NCBI GenBank assembly: GCA_037447655.1
Contig: JBBHKE010000488.1
Location: 105,978-169,977 of the forward strand
DNA from: Zygnema cylindricum
Lineage: Eukaryota; Streptophyta; Zygnematophyceae; Zygnematales; Zygnemataceae
Direction of reading: 5' to 3'
Length of the DNA stretch: 64,000 nucleotides
Positions 52,213 through 64,000 of the stretch are shown one piece after another (the stretch's first letter is position 1; the number at the start of each line of letters is the position of its first letter). Made by a program: the position numbers and the translations under genes. A model generated the notes under the pieces. The model searched no databases. It saw nothing but the letters and a program-made list of their open reading frames with translations, and was not told where the DNA came from.

Positions 52213-52290
52213 ACAGCTTACCATAAGCTAAATTTTACTTTACTTCAGAATTAAACCTAGGGCTTTTACCAAATGTCAATTGTACCAAAA
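52213..52290. repeat. Dispersed repeat, third copy
   Basis: GACAGCTTACCATAAGCTAA then TTTACCAAATGTCAATTG matches 45444-45560 and 55955-56090 (both inside the tandem units), and the reverse complement near 31580. Confidence 0.6.
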
Positions 52291-52299
52291 GGTACAAAG

Positions 52300-52880
52300 C
52301 AATAGTGGTTGGAAGAAGTAGAAAATGCAATATTGAGGAAATTTGGAAAGGAAGATGAAAAAAGTCTTTCCGATGCTCCAATAAACTACAATTCTTCAAA
52401 AAAAAAACAAAAAAAGGAGGTTGGCGGATAGAGGTCAAAGTGGAATGTTAAGAGGATCTTCGAAGATAAAACTTCTAGTACTTAAACACTCGGAGGAGGC
52501 CTCCAAAATGCCGAAATTAGAGATAGATAAAATAATTCCTTAAAATAAGGTGGTTGATGGAGTGGGAAAATGGAATATTGGGGAAATTTGGAAGGGAAGA
52601 TAAAAAATTCTTCCGGTGATCCAATAAACCGAAAAGATCTCCAAAAAAGTAACATGGCGAATTGAGGTCGAAATTGAATGTTGAGGGATCTTCAAAGACG
52701 AAACTTTGGGTACTCAAACACTCCAAGGAGAACTCCAAAATGTCGAAATTAAAGATAAATAAAATCGGAATGGTGAATAGATGTCAAAAAAGAGATTGTG
52801 GATAGAATTTCAAAGAATGAACTTCGGGTGCTCCAACAAGCCAAGGACCCTCAAAAACCGAAAATAATAAAATGGGGAAG
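52300..52880. repeat. ~240-bp tandem repeat, two and a fraction copies
   Basis: Copies at about 52303-52545 and 52550-52785, with a partial third. Shared landmarks: AATATTGRGGAAATTTGGAA, CCAATAAAC, GAGGTC and CTCCAAAATGYCGAAATTA. Confidence 0.8.
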
Positions 52881-53790
52881 GAATCCAAAAAAAGGTAGAA
52901 AGGAGAAATGTCCTTTCTTAACAAAAAAAACCGAAATTCCAAAAAATGGCATTCAAAGAGCCAAAATGGAAAAAAATATGGAAAAGTGGGACGACCGAAA
53001 TTATAACATATAAACAAATATCTCGAAAATAATTTGCTTCCAAAAGAAATATTTTTCCAAAAAAAGAAGTAACGAAAAAGAAAAGATAAGTGAAGAGAAA
53101 ATTGCACAGATGACAAACATGGTGGGCCCATAACCTGTAGAAGGTAAAGGCATGGTGGGCGAAAGAGTGAGATATTGGAGAAAGATATCCAATATGAAAG
53201 AGAGAGGAACCATGGCAAAGAAGAATACGGAAGCAAAAGATAAGACAAATGAAGACAAAAAGAATACAAAAAGAGAAGCACATGGGAGAAGAAGTCTTCT
53301 CATTATAATCGGTTAATTTGAATGTATAGAAATGAACAACCTAAGTACTAAACCTAACTCTAGATTTAGAGTGGACTGGGTACACGACGTCCACAAAAGA
53401 ATCGAAGCCTCAAAGGACAAAAAAGTATAACTAGTGACCGCCAATGACAAAGTCAGTGGACGACAGAGCTAAGAACAAAAAGAATATTTCGTACATGGAA
53501 TCTTGAATGAAAGAATCACAAATCTACAATGGGTATTGTGAAGGTACACTTTAACGTACGCTAGAAAAGGTGTGAAGGACATAATCAACGAAAATAATGT
53601 TCCACTAAGCTAAGAGATAAAATAGTTACAATGATTACAAAGTTTGTTTGAATAGTGAAAAAGGTATCCGTACACGAACAACAAAGTTACATGAACCGAC
53701 GTAAAGGGACGTGAAACGACAGTACCATATTGAAAATAGCGTAGGCACAAACATACATTTGAAAAATACGGTTTGCTAATTACACAACAA
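52880..53790. other. Intergenic DNA, A-rich, no gene supported
   Basis: The long F/L-rich minus frames at 52784-53303 follow from A/G-rich composition and lack domains. The duplication unit B starts at its right edge. Confidence 0.4.
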
Positions 53791-53905
53791 AAATTGTACT
53801 TTAACCCTGTCCCTCTCCCTTTTTCCCTGCTTCCTCCTCTTCCCACTCCCCCTTCTAAACACAGCCCCACTCTCTCACTAACTCCCCTCCTCTCCTTTCT
53901 CTTAG

Positions 53906-54764
53906 GAAACTGCACCCTTTTCTGTGATTTGGCCTGAGAAACAGATGATTCCGGGAACCTTCCCATCGGCCTCGACAACCGAAACGCGCGTACGGATCGA
54001 ATATCTATAGTCGCCGGGAAACTCACGATACGACCGGAACCATCGATTCAAGAAGCAGCAATCACGGAAGAGAAATCGCATTTAAACGCGGAAATCGCGG
54101 TCGGCGAAGCGGAAACTGCGCTACTTAAAGTCGAAGAACAAAGGATCCTTCATTTTGAATGAAAGGAAGTGAAAGTCGAGGCGTAGATCAAGGCCGCGAA
54201 AGCTTCGGCAGGAAGCTTTGGCCATGCAAATGATAATAAATGTTAAGGATAGGCAAGAGAAGAATTTGAAGGATCCTTATCACTATTGTCCGGGGATGAT
54301 TGAGAAGGGACAATGGGCGGTTGAGACTGAGGAATTTGTTTGGGGCAAATGGGAATTATTCGAGAATTACAGACATTTTGAAAAACCTCACACCTGGAGT
54401 GTGGTGACAAATTTGTGGGACTACATCTGGATGTGTTTATTGCAGCTGGTTGGGAAGCCAAAGAGGAAAGGTGTTATCTATTCTTTCCCTTTCCCCCTTT
54501 CTTCATTTTATTTTTAGTGGGATTTTTTGTAGAATGTGGTGGGTTTTGTTTGTTTACTTTCTATCTTCCTTCCTCTCTTTCACCCTTGTCCTCTCTCCCT
54601 TTCCCTCTCCTCCTCCCTTTCCCTCCCCCTCTTATGACAAAATAGAAGGCCAGAAAACTGACTTTTTTTTGTTAATTTGTGCAGGTGTTTGTCCGTTTTT
54701 CACTTGTGTTGGATGTAATCCTGATAGATATGGAAATTCACCATTGGAAAAAAGGAAAAATTGA
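53906..54764 (+). pseudogene. Broken copy of the Cys/Trp-module protein gene
   Basis: Homologous to exons 2 and 3 of the gene at 40617. Exon 1, with the signal peptide and module 1 start, is absent. Frame opens with GNCTLFCDLA and meets TGA at 53935-53937. Most of the Ala-rich coiled coil is deleted, and frameshifts follow. Module 2 is recognisable (CPGMIEKGQWAVE, then exon 3 from 54685 with CVGCNPDRYGNSPLEK). It stops early at 54762-54764. Confidence 0.9.
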
Positions 54765-56999
54765 GAAGAGTGGGAAACTTGTGGTAATTCCTAAAATAGC
54801 TATGGATACTACAATCATTCTTTGTTTTTGGTTCTTCCTTAGGAAAATTAAATCCAGTTTACTGGATGTCGAGGGGTAAAGTTAAATCAGGGCAGGTCAG
54901 CTTATTTTTTACCTCCTTTTTTTTCTGTTGTTGTAATTTTTATTTTATTTATATTTTAGCTCTTTGTTCATCAGTATGGTTTTGTTGATGAATTTCTTTG
55001 ACAGGAAAAATTGAGAATAGAGGTGGTTATTTTTTTTCCCTCTGGTTTTCTCTTTATTTTGTGTAAATCTAATAAGTTATGATACCCAAATTCGTGAAGT
55101 TACGCATTTACTTTTAAGGATGGTTTTTATTTTTTATCGATACCTTTTCTTCTGTGCCTGGAAAATAAGAAATGGTGTTCTACAACTGAAATGTACAAAA
55201 AATATTTCTTTACTTGTTTAGATTGCTTTAGGATTTTATGCGAAGAAAAGAGAAGGTGATGACCTGTGAGCAACAAGATATATGTTTTCTATGACGTATT
55301 TAAAAGGTTTCCTTAAGCTATCTGTCCACTATTTTGACATCCACACAAATGAACTGCAAATAATCCGGGCATTGTGGAATTAAATTTTTTTAATGTTGTT
55401 GATTACACCCAGGGAAGTCTGAAGTCGAAGTTAAAATAATAATAATAAAAAAAATCAGCTGTATGATTTTATTGTGTAAAAGTTATCAACACTCTTGGTT
55501 CATTTTACGTTGTTGATTTAAGTAGGCCATTCCATGGTTCTGTAACACTCAATTCCATCGCATGTTGTATCAAAACAATCTAGAATTATTTTTTAAAAAT
55601 CATTGCATAAACGATTTTTTTCATTAAAGAAAAAGCATGACTAGTTAAGCGTGAAAACTCACAGCCAACATTCTTATGTTTATTTTATTCACCTGTTTAA
55701 TGATATATAAATATAAAATGATAATTATAAAATTTCAGAATTTCCAAATATCTTCCTTATTCTAAAACAAGGGGGACTAATGTATCCAGTCAGTATAAGT
55801 GTAGTTTTCCACTGTAATGTACACCTGACGAAATTCTATATAGCCGTTTAGCTTTTTGTTTCAACGGACTTTCCAGTTCCTCACCCTTTCACTTTATGTT
55901 TATTTTGAGCTTTTAGCTTTTATTCTTACATACTTAAGAAAAACTGTGTGACGGCCTAGCATAGGCCAAAGTTTACTCGACTTTAGAAATGGCGGAAGGG
56001 CTTTTACTAAGTGTCAATTGAACAAAGTCAGCGAGAGAGGATGACGTTATATGCAAAACGTTAGTTCAGAAAATTCCAGTTGAATGATGCACTAACAAAA
56101 TTTTGTCGGATGATGGAAATGACTTGGGGAGTTTAATGTGTAGAATAGAACATTGATGCCAATTTTTCAAAAAAATGTTGGAAGAATATTAAATTCATCA
56201 TCATATACATTTTAAAGCTGTACGAGCAGAAAGTTGGAAGTCTTTCCAAAAGAAGGTTGTTCTTTAAGCTGATAGAATTTTATATCTCGTAAATGAACTC
56301 CCTTTCGAGATGGTTCAGTCTACATTTGGTAAAGGTGGCGGGGTTGAACGCAGTCCATGCACCAAGAAATGTATGATCACTGCTAGCAAACTTCGGATTT
56401 AATAATTAATGTTTGGCGCAAGATAAAATTGGCCCCTCAATGCTCATGCACGTTTGGTGGGTGTAGGTTCATAACCTCATCGAGATTTTGGGCGTAGACA
56501 TGAATATGTTCTCAAGCGCAACAAGAAAGAAATAAGATGAAAAACCAGACATGGTCGCATTACCCAATCTTAAATCACCAAACCTACAAACAACGCTGCG
56601 AAGCGCACTAAATATCCCCTCACAAAAAAAATGTCTAAAAACTCACAAAAAACAAAACAAAATAAAAAAAACCCCCCCTCGTTGTGACCACAACCTTTCG
56701 TACACATACAAAACGTTAGTAAATTATTCCTCTCCCGGCTCAAATTCGAACTAATACACCTACGTCAGTACTCTTCAGTTCTGTACAAGCTTTTATACTC
56801 TCACACAATCTTCTGCTAGCCCTTCTATATAGACTTTCAATAGCTAAATAAAGCCATCTCCATATCAGTTACGTCTAACGAATTCCTCCTACAAAAATGT
56901 TGTTTGCTAACAACTCAAAAACGTCTTTCCCGTAGAGGAAGGAAGCAAACCAGCAATAATTTTAATTCACATTTTTACATGCTATTTAACGCTTGGTGT
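54765..56999. other. Convergent intergenic region of unit B
   Basis: Parallels 42683-46127 but is about 1.2 kb shorter. No gene is supported. The 55220-55440 stretch recurs in the third unit at about 63520-63770. Confidence 0.5.
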
Positions 57000-59896
57000 T
57001 TATTTGAAAGCGTAGAACGCCCCGACATGGCGACCGTTTATTGGTTGAGTAGGGCGGTTGTTCATTCGATTTCCGTTACTGACGGCGGCAACAGCGTCAT
57101 AGAACTTGATCGCCTGAAAATAAACAGAATTTGAATCAGAAAAAATCTCCCAAACCGTGATAAATAGCTATGATTGTACTTTAGTATAAAAACGTCCAAT
57201 CACACAAAGACAATATTTTTCAGCTCCGCAGAGCAATTACTACACAACAGCACCACAAGGCAAAGAGAAGCTGCTTGTAACCGTATAGTTCCATCATGGA
57301 CACGACCTCGAGCTGGACTACATGGAACTAAACAGCGTCCGTACAGGGATCTGCAAATACCGACAGAGCTGTACTTCCGACAACGAACAAACAGAGAACC
57401 CTAATTCCGAACGCGTCGAGCTGAAACGACAAAAGTGTACCTGAGCCGTGGAGATGTACTGCGGTTTGGCCAACACGAACCACTCGACCACCTCGTCGCA
57501 CGTGGGAGTGGTCAGAGATCCCAAATAGGTGTACACGCGGTAATAGTAGTCCGACAGAATCAGGTTGCTCCACACTACTGTGGAGCTTGTGACATTTGTA
57601 GACGAGACAGTGGAGGGCATGTTGGCGACGATGCTGGAGAGAAAAAGAAAGACGGGAAGAGAGCTCGGGAAATGGCATTAGGTTTTTGGAGGGGAATACT
57701 TGAATGCTGGAGGAAAGGATTTTGGGAAAATTAAAAATCTCTTTAGGAAGTTCTGATGCTTGGCACAGGAGGGTGAGAGAGGGAAGGAAAAAAACAGCAG
57801 ACAAGGGAGAGAGGAAAGAGGAGAGAGGTGAAAGGAGAGAAGAGAGGAGGAAAGAGGAGAAGGAGAAGGTGAGGGAAAAAAAGATAGAGGAGAGAGGAAA
57901 AAGGAGAGAGCCAGAGAAGAGATGAAACAAGAGAGACCAGAGGAAGGAGAAAGGAGAGGGGAGAGAGAAGAGAGAGGAGAAGGATAAAGGACAAGAGAAA
58001 GGAGAAAGGAGAGAAGAGAGAAGAGGGAGGAGGAAAGAGAGCGTAGAGAGGAGAAAGAAGAGGAGAGAATAAAAGGAACGAAGAGAAGAGAGAGAAGAGA
58101 AACGAGCGAGGAGAAGGATAAAGGATAAGAGAAAGGAGAAAGGAGAGAAGAGAGAAGAGGGAGGAGGAAAGAGAGCGTAGAGAGGAGAAAGAAGAGGAGA
58201 GAATAAAAGGAACGAAGAGAAGAGAGAGAAGAGAAACAAGCGAGGAGAAGGACAAAAAAAGAGAGAGGAGAAAGGAGGAAGAAGGAAAGAGCAGAGAGAG
58301 GAGAATGGATAGAAAAGATCAGAGAGAGTAGATAGGAGAGGAGAAAGGAGAGAGGGGAAAGGAGAAAGGAAATCGATGAGGGGAGAAAGGAGGGGGGGGA
58401 GAGAGATAGAGAGAGAGAGAGAGAGGGAGAGCGTACTCTGATAAATAGGTGTTGTCAATTTCGTCGGGATCCACGGCGAGAAGACAACCAACCACGGCGA
58501 TCTTTCCCGGGTTACTGTCGCTTACGTGAACGAAGTGGACCTCGAGAGGAGTGAAGAAGCCGTCAATGCTGTGCTCTGAGAAGCCGTGGAAGTGGAATTG
58601 GAGGAGAGTGTAGGAGCTGCCATCCCGGAGAATCAGCTTGTTGCGCCCGACGTTGGACGGAGTTACCTCTGGCGGGGAAACAAAGAGAAGAGAGGGAGAT
58701 TTCAGCAAAGCTTCTTCAAGTTAACGGAAAGAGAGAGGGAGAGGATGGTGGGATGGAGTGAGAAGGGAAGTGTGGAAGTGGGGAGAAAAAAGTTAGCGGA
58801 GACACGAAGGGCGACATTAAGGGAAAGAAGGATGAAAGAGAAACAAGGAAAGGAGACCGGAAGACGCGGAAGAAAAAAATAATAGAAAGAGGGAAAAAAA
58901 GGAAAGAGGAGCGAGGAAGAAGAAAAAAGAAAAAGGAGAAAGAAGGGAAGTAAGGAAAGAGGAAAATGAAGAGGAGGAAAATGGGAAATGGAGAATGTAG
59001 GGAAAGAGGGGAAAAGGGAATATGGTAAAGAAGTTAATTAATCAAATGATGGGAAGAAGAAAGAGAAAGGAGATGAAAGAAAAAGAATGGAAGTAAGGAA
59101 AGCAAAAAACGAATATGAGAAAAATGGGAAACGGGGAGGGTAAGGAAATAGGGGAAAGAAGGGAAGAAGGAAACAAGGGAAAGTAGTAAATTAAGAAAAT
59201 GTCGGGAAGAATGAAAAGAAAGGAGATGAAAGAAGGTAAGGAAAGCAGAAACTGAAGAAGAGAAAATGAGGAAAAGGGGAGGGTAGGGAAAGAGGGTAAA
59301 GAAAAGAAGAAGGGAAGAGGGGAAAAAGGGGAAAAAAAGTAAATAAAAGAAATGTTAGGAAGAAGGAGAAGAAAGGAAAGACAGGAAGGAAGGAAAAAGA
59401 GAAATAAGGGAAGAAGGAAAAGCAGGCATGCTTGGATAGAAGGAAAAGAAGTGAGAATTTGTACCAATTACGTGACCGTTGTTTTTGACGTTGAACGTGT
59501 TCGATGCCACATATTTGAGTCCGAAGGTGAAGCTTATGCCCTTCTCGACCACTTCATGTTTCACAATGTCGATGGGAGATTGTCGCTGTCCCACGTTACA
59601 GGCGCCAGCCTGCGATAAGATTTATTCCCCGCAGTCTGTCAAATGGCACTAGTCCTCTCTCTTCAGTCAGTTCCCTGCTTTTGAAAACAAAAAAGTACAT
59701 ACTAAAGAATCGCCATTTTCCGTTAAGATCGCTAGTTAAGATATTTTTGTTTTCATCGTTTTTATTTTTCCTGACATCGACTTACCCAGTCTTCTCCAGA
59801 GAGAGTGTAGTTGAAAGTTGACCCTTCGGATGCAAAAGCAGGAAGAGCCGAGAAGGAGAGAAGTACAGCAATCAATGCGAGTGAAATAGAAGCCAT
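57000..59896 (-). CDS. Alpha-type carbonic anhydrase, secreted (copy 2)
   Basis: Exons in gene order: 59786-59896, 59465-59609, 58437-58668, 57441-57633 and 57000-57113. Lengths of all five exons equal those of copy 1 (111, 145, 232, 193 and 114 nt), giving 264 residues. The signal peptide, SPIDIV block, NNGHV proton-shuttle His, QFHFHG, EVHFVH and GSLTTPTC are all kept. Differences from copy 1 are few, for example Thr to Ala in the signal peptide, Tyr to His after DIVK, Ser to Ala in KYVAS, Thr to Asn before GHV, His to Arg in NVGRN, and Arg to His near the C-terminus. Most exon changes are silent or conservative while introns vary, which suggests selection on the protein. Confidence 0.95.
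57660..58430. repeat. GA-rich satellite in carbonic anhydrase intron 3 (copy 2)
   Basis: Same satellite as 47010-47752. It carries an extra tandem copy of a block of roughly 135 bp (GGAGAAGGATAAAGGACAAG to GAGAAACGAGCGAG, near 57977-58255) and a much shorter (GA)n end. Confidence 0.9.
58735..59455. repeat. Purine-rich tandem repeat in carbonic anhydrase intron 2 (copy 2)
   Basis: Counterpart of 48050-48790, with small insertions and deletions. Confidence 0.85.
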
Positions 59897-60150
59897 GCTC
59901 CTATTGGCTGAGAGAAGACGAGATAGATACAAAACAAAGATCCTTTGAAACTAAACTGCGCAGCAAACGAGGTCTCGCTCGCGGTTCAAAAGTGCTTCAC
60001 AAGGCAATGGTATTAAATGAAATGGCAGAAGGATGATGCTCAATATGTAAAACTCAACTGCGACCGGATTCGAAGGTGAACTGACTCGTTGACTAAATAG
60101 CCTGCGGTTGTCATCTAAATACTTTATTGATTTTACACGTGTCTCGACCG
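59897..60150 (-). promoter_or_regulatory. Conserved upstream region of carbonic anhydrase copy 2
   Basis: Carries the same CCAAT box next to the ATG, AT-rich element and ACACGTGT palindrome (60135-60142) as copy 1, at matching distances. Confidence 0.45.
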
Positions 60151-61620
60151 AATGAGATTTCGCACGTGTCTGTAGCCGATCTGGGCTCCCCGGCAGATGC
60201 AGTCGTCCTTTATCCCATAACCCAAGTCCAAATCCCTCCAGTAGCTACCGACTGGGACGCGACAGAAAAGGACGACCGTACAGGGAGTACTGCAGGCGAA
60301 TCCCTACAACAGCAAACGCTTGTCGTTTAGGATAATGGTACACCAAAATTGTACCTTCAGGAATCGAAAATGTTTACATGTTTTACATGTCTTTACGGTC
60401 AGGCCTTCAAATCTGGTACAAATCCATCGAGCCGACAGATTTAGTTCACTGAAAGTGCACACGTCACCTATTCACATCTACGGATAGATATGACACGTAA
60501 TTTAGCAAACTTTTTTGTATAAGCATATTTTGTTTTTTTCTTTTTTAACTCTCCCATAGGTGTTGAAAACTTTGTGGAGCTGTAACAAATTTTGTACAGA
60601 GTCGCTTCTCGCTTACGTCATTTGTGACAGTGTGGAATAAAATATTGTGCGGCGTGAAACTACCTCCAGTATTTACGGCGATTACTGGGCTTCCTCAGTG
60701 ATGACGTGGCAACATTGCTGCCACGAAAACCATCATGGACACAGCTAGAATTGTACCGGGGATGACTGTACGGCCACGTGACACTCATGATCGGTCACAA
60801 TCATCAATCGACGGCGATACATTGTCAAATGCATGCCACTTGTCTCGACAGCGTAAAAATCGACGAATAGTTATTCCGTACAGAAGGTCCTTAACATAGT
60901 TCAAGAGTAGGCGTTTTTATGGTAGGCCTTTGGTAGACGCACAAAACTTGGCACAAAACTCGCCCAGAGTAGGCATACTGTATGTGTGTGAGTTGTGCAC
61001 ACTCTTGTACGAACGTACGAATCTGACGTATGATCATAGTACAGCGCACGCCGCCGGACGAATTTTTTTAGCGAACTGACACGGCGTAGGATGACATTCC
61101 GCGGGAAAAAAAACCCGGAAAAAGAAAAAAACGCGGACGTAGGTCCTATCGTAAGTTGTGTTATAGGCTTTATATGTGATCTTCTTAGATCGCTACTTTG
61201 ATCAGCGACCGTCCGATCTTCCAAATCTGACGGTTTAAATAAAAAATACCTCAAAACTCACGGAAAAATAAAAATTTGTCCTAATGTTTTTCAAAATTTA
61301 GACATGACGTTTAATTCTCTATCGATCGATGTGCAACTCAACCCTATTACCATTATTTTTCATTTTGCGACAAATACAATATGGGTCTTAAGGCCATATT
61401 GTATGTTTTGCGTACATAGGCATATTGTATGGGCGTACGGCCACCTACTTTTGAACTATGGTCCTTACTCCTTAACCACCCCACAACGCGACAGAATCAT
61501 CTTTCCCTAGGGCGGTGTCTTCCAGTCGCATCAACTTCACTACTCCTCGCTGACTACGCGACAAGACCTTCCCCAGATGTTTGACTTTGGATGTAATTCC
61601 GTACACTAGCGAGATTTATT

Positions 61621-62080
61621 GAAAGTGTTAATCTCTCTTAAAGCTTATGTCCAAATCCACACCCTTTATAGTCCTAAACGCTACTATAGAAGTACACGTA
61701 CTTTATTTTAGCGTTATGAACATCGTAGTGGGTTGTACATCCTTTTTGTAGTATAGAAAGATAGTGGAACGCTTAGTGGTTTGTACATACCTCCTCTAGT
61801 GTTGAAACGATTTTCAGCGGAATCGCCTAAGGGTCAAGTTCAGAGGTCGCAAAAGTCAAAATTTTACATAACCGAAACCGACCGTTCTTTTTTTTCAAAA
61901 TCTGAGTAACCGACGCACGACCAGGTTATGTCGCGCTCCAAAATTGTTAACCGTTAACCGACAGGCGTTTACGAAAATAAAAGTTAACCGAAACTCGATT
62001 TCTCGAGACTAACCGTGCCCGCCCGAAACCGAAAAAGTACAACATTAACTAATGTACGACGAATGAATAAGCCAATAATT
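61621..62080. other. Intergenic DNA, no gene supported
   Basis: Contains repeated AACCGAAACCGACCG-like words, also seen at 62640-62760. No coding content recognised. Confidence 0.4.
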
Positions 62081-62084
62081 ACGA

Positions 62085-62505
62085 TTTGTCGTGTTCCCTT
62101 AGATTTGCGAAATGAATAGTGTACTACCGTGTCAGATTTGCGACGCTTTGTCGCGTTCCCTAAGATTTGCGAAATGAATAGTGTACAACACCGTCGATCG
62201 TATTTAGAGTGTATGTTTTTTTTGTCTCTTAAAACATCTTTTCTCCGTACATGCATGTCGGATTGTGGATCTGACGGTTGCAATTGAAAGGTTGTATTCT
62301 AAGCTTACGAATGGCGGTCTTAAATTGAAAATTGGACAAATGTGTACAGAGGTAAGATGTTTTCAGTGGCGAAAAAAACATACATGCTATTATGCTAAAT
62401 ACAATCGACGGTGTATCGTGTCAGATTTGCGACGCTTTATCCCGTTCCTTAAGATTTGCGAAATGAATAGTGTTACTACCGTGTCAGAGTTGCGACGCTA
62501 ATCAT
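62085..62505. repeat. ~60-bp tandem repeat, interrupted by a MITE
   Basis: Units contain GTGTCAGATTTGCGACGCTT, CGTTCCCTAAGATTTGCGAA and ATGAATAGTGTAC. The array resumes after the MITE at 62188-62414. Confidence 0.8.
62188..62414. mobile_element. TACACCG-family MITE (~227 bp)
   Basis: Ends ACACCGTCGATCGTATTTAG and CTAAATACAATCGACGGTGT. The internal arms CTCCGTACATGCATGTCGG and GGACAAATGTGTACAGAGG follow the family layout. Confidence 0.8.
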
Positions 62506-62781
62506 GATGTCACGTACTTCCACAATACCAAAAAGTACAAAGTACGATAATGTTGGATTGTATGGACAGTACAAAATTTTCTTTTTTTTTGGTTTTTTGG
62601 TTGACCGACCGTATCTGACCGTTTTTTTTTTCTGGTGAATCAACTAACCACAACCGCTCGACCCTCAAATTTGGCAACCGAATCCGTTCCGGATCTGGCG
62701 CGGGCGGTCGGTTAACGGTCGGTCACGGTTTCGGTTGACCGTTTGCGATCTGTGGTCAAGTTCCATCGGTCGAATAGTGGG

Positions 62782-63003
62782 GTACACTAAGTATCACTAT
62801 TAAGGTTAATGATTTTTTAGTCAGTTAAAACATTTTTTCTCCGTACACACATGTCGGATTGTAGATCTGACGGTTGTGATTGAAAGATAAGATTCCCAGC
62901 TTTGATTGGAGGTCTCAAATTGAAAATAAGACAAGTGTGTACGGAGAAAAAATGTTTTGAGTGGCGAAATTATTATTAACCCTAATAGCGATTGAAGGTG
63001 TAG
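62782..63003. mobile_element. TACACCG-family MITE (~222 bp)
   Basis: Left GGTACACTAAGTATCACTAT, right AACCCTAATAGCGATTGAAG then GTGTA. Internal arms CTCCGTACACACATGTCGG and GACAAGTGTGTACGGAG are nearly perfect inverted repeats. Confidence 0.8.
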
Positions 63004-63510
63004 TTTACAGAAATCTCGCCTATCCGTACCAAACCGTACCGCTTATTTTTTTTTTATATGCGAAACAACATAGAGAATCTTGCCAATGATTTCGAAAGTC
63101 TAGAGGTAACACTGACCGTCGGATATTCATTAGTGAGGCGTTCGATTCATTTTTTCTCTGTAGCTCACAACTTTGATGTAAGAGGGTGGGTAGGGTGGGT
63201 TGTTACCCACAGAATAGAATGAATCGCCACACGCTGGACGATTAAGCCACGTGTCACGATGGACAACCAACAAAAAATCACAAGATTTGCACATGGCATG
63301 TACCTTTCAAAATTCAACTGAAAATAAAAAAAGTAATCTCGAAACGGTCCTACGTTGCACTATTTCTGGCAACGCTCTTTCGTCACACTATTTCCGGCAA
63401 ATGATTTTCGTCATGTTCGAAAAATATAACTCTAAAAAATGAGCTGGCGTAAAAGACTGGCGTTTGCAAAAAGTACAGACGTTTTGTCGTATTTTGACTT
63501 GGTACGCAAG
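63004..63510. other. Intergenic DNA, no gene supported
   Basis: No domain or RNA gene was recognised between the MITE and the third duplication unit. Confidence 0.4.
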
Positions 63511-63514
63511 TGAA

Positions 63515-64000
63515 GATTTGAAACTTGTTTAAATTGCTTTTTCTTAGGTCTTTATATGAGGAAAAGAGGAGGCGGTGATCGACTGTGAGCAACAAAAAAA
63601 AAAAAAAAATGTTTCTATGATGTATTTGAAAGGTTTCCTTAGACTATCTAAACACTATTGTGACATCCACACTATGAACTGAAAATGTTCCGGGTATCGT
63701 GGGATTAAAATTGTTTTATATTGTTGATTTAAAGTTGAACCACAGGGAAGTCTGAAGTCAAAGTTGAGAAAATCAAAATTTTCATTCAACTGTATGATTT
63801 TATTATGTAATAGTTAACAACACCATGGTTTGTTTTAAATTGTTGATTTAAGTTTTCCAATCCATGGTTGAAGGGACACCAAGTTGAAATTTAGTTGTTA
63901 TATTTTGTTAAAATTAGGGTGCTATGGGCCTTGTAAAAGTCAAGTATCACACCTACAGTGTTATCACAAATCTATCAGATTCCTTTGGAAAGTTTATGTA
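63515..64000. repeat. Tandem segmental duplication, start of unit C (runs off the window)
   Basis: TTGTTTAAATTGCTTTTTCTT, TGTGAGCAAC, GGTTTCCTTAGACTATCT, ACATCCAC and GGGAAGTCTGAAGTC align in order with 55215-55440 and, more distantly, with 43150-43320. The shared stretch lies downstream of the Cys/Trp-module gene, so a third carbonic anhydrase copy would be expected just past the window end. Confidence 0.75.

Larger units (their letters stand above)
53790..61620. repeat. Tandem segmental duplication, unit B
   Basis: Direct repeat of 41450-50370. The left breakpoint falls within intron 1 of the Cys/Trp-module gene. The right edge is near a shared block, TGACTACGCGACAAGACCTT then CCGTACAC (61550-61610, compared with 50305-50360). 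Confidence 0.85.

Noticed and set aside
57328-58491. Minus-strand frame of 387 codons in unit B
   Set aside because: Mostly intron satellite plus part of exons, as in unit A.

Overview
This is a nuclear genomic window from a eukaryote. The genes are broken by many GT-AG introns, intergenic DNA is AT-rich, and much of it is decayed transposons and simple repeats. The lineage cannot be fixed from sequence alone. A plant- or alga-like M1 aminopeptidase with a targeting-like N-terminus, a secreted alpha carbonic anhydrase, Copia and Crypton elements and intron-rich genes would fit an alga or alga-like protist. Treat that as inference.

Layout. (1) 1.3-9.9 kb, minus strand: a complete 13-exon RBBP6/Mpe1-type gene (DWNN domain, CCHC zinc knuckle, RING finger, and a second CCHC knuckle near the C-terminus; 600 codons plus stop). 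(2) 10-15.8 kb: intergenic DNA with degenerate tandem repeats and MITE pieces. (3) 15.8-21.5 kb, plus strand: the first six exons of a PepN-type M1 aminopeptidase. The catalytic part is absent from the window. (4) 21.8-25.3 kb, minus strand: a six-exon Crypton-like tyrosine recombinase with two in-frame stops and two frameshifts. (5) 25-40 kb: a transposon-rich zone with a hAT-type MITE that has a perfect 8-bp target-site duplication, a second MITE family, a decayed Copia reverse transcriptase/RNase H, SINE-like repeats and LTR-like repeats. (6) 40.6-64 kb: a tandem array. Unit A carries a two-domain cysteine/tryptophan-rich (Apple/PAN-like) secreted protein gene on plus and, convergent to it, an alpha carbonic anhydrase gene on minus. 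Unit B repeats this with an intact carbonic anhydrase but a 5'-truncated, broken partner gene. A third unit starts at about 63.5 kb and runs off the window.

The most distinctive locus is this array. Both carbonic anhydrase copies have all exon phases intact, a signal peptide, three zinc histidines, the proton-shuttle His and the gatekeeper Thr. The neighbouring protein has two copies of a roughly 100-residue Cys/Trp module separated by an Ala-rich coiled coil. A second pattern is that pyrimidine-rich satellites sit in the introns on the sense strand of all four host gene types. The Crypton introns lack them.

Splice sites were assigned by hand from frame continuity and GT/AG signals. No transcript evidence was available.
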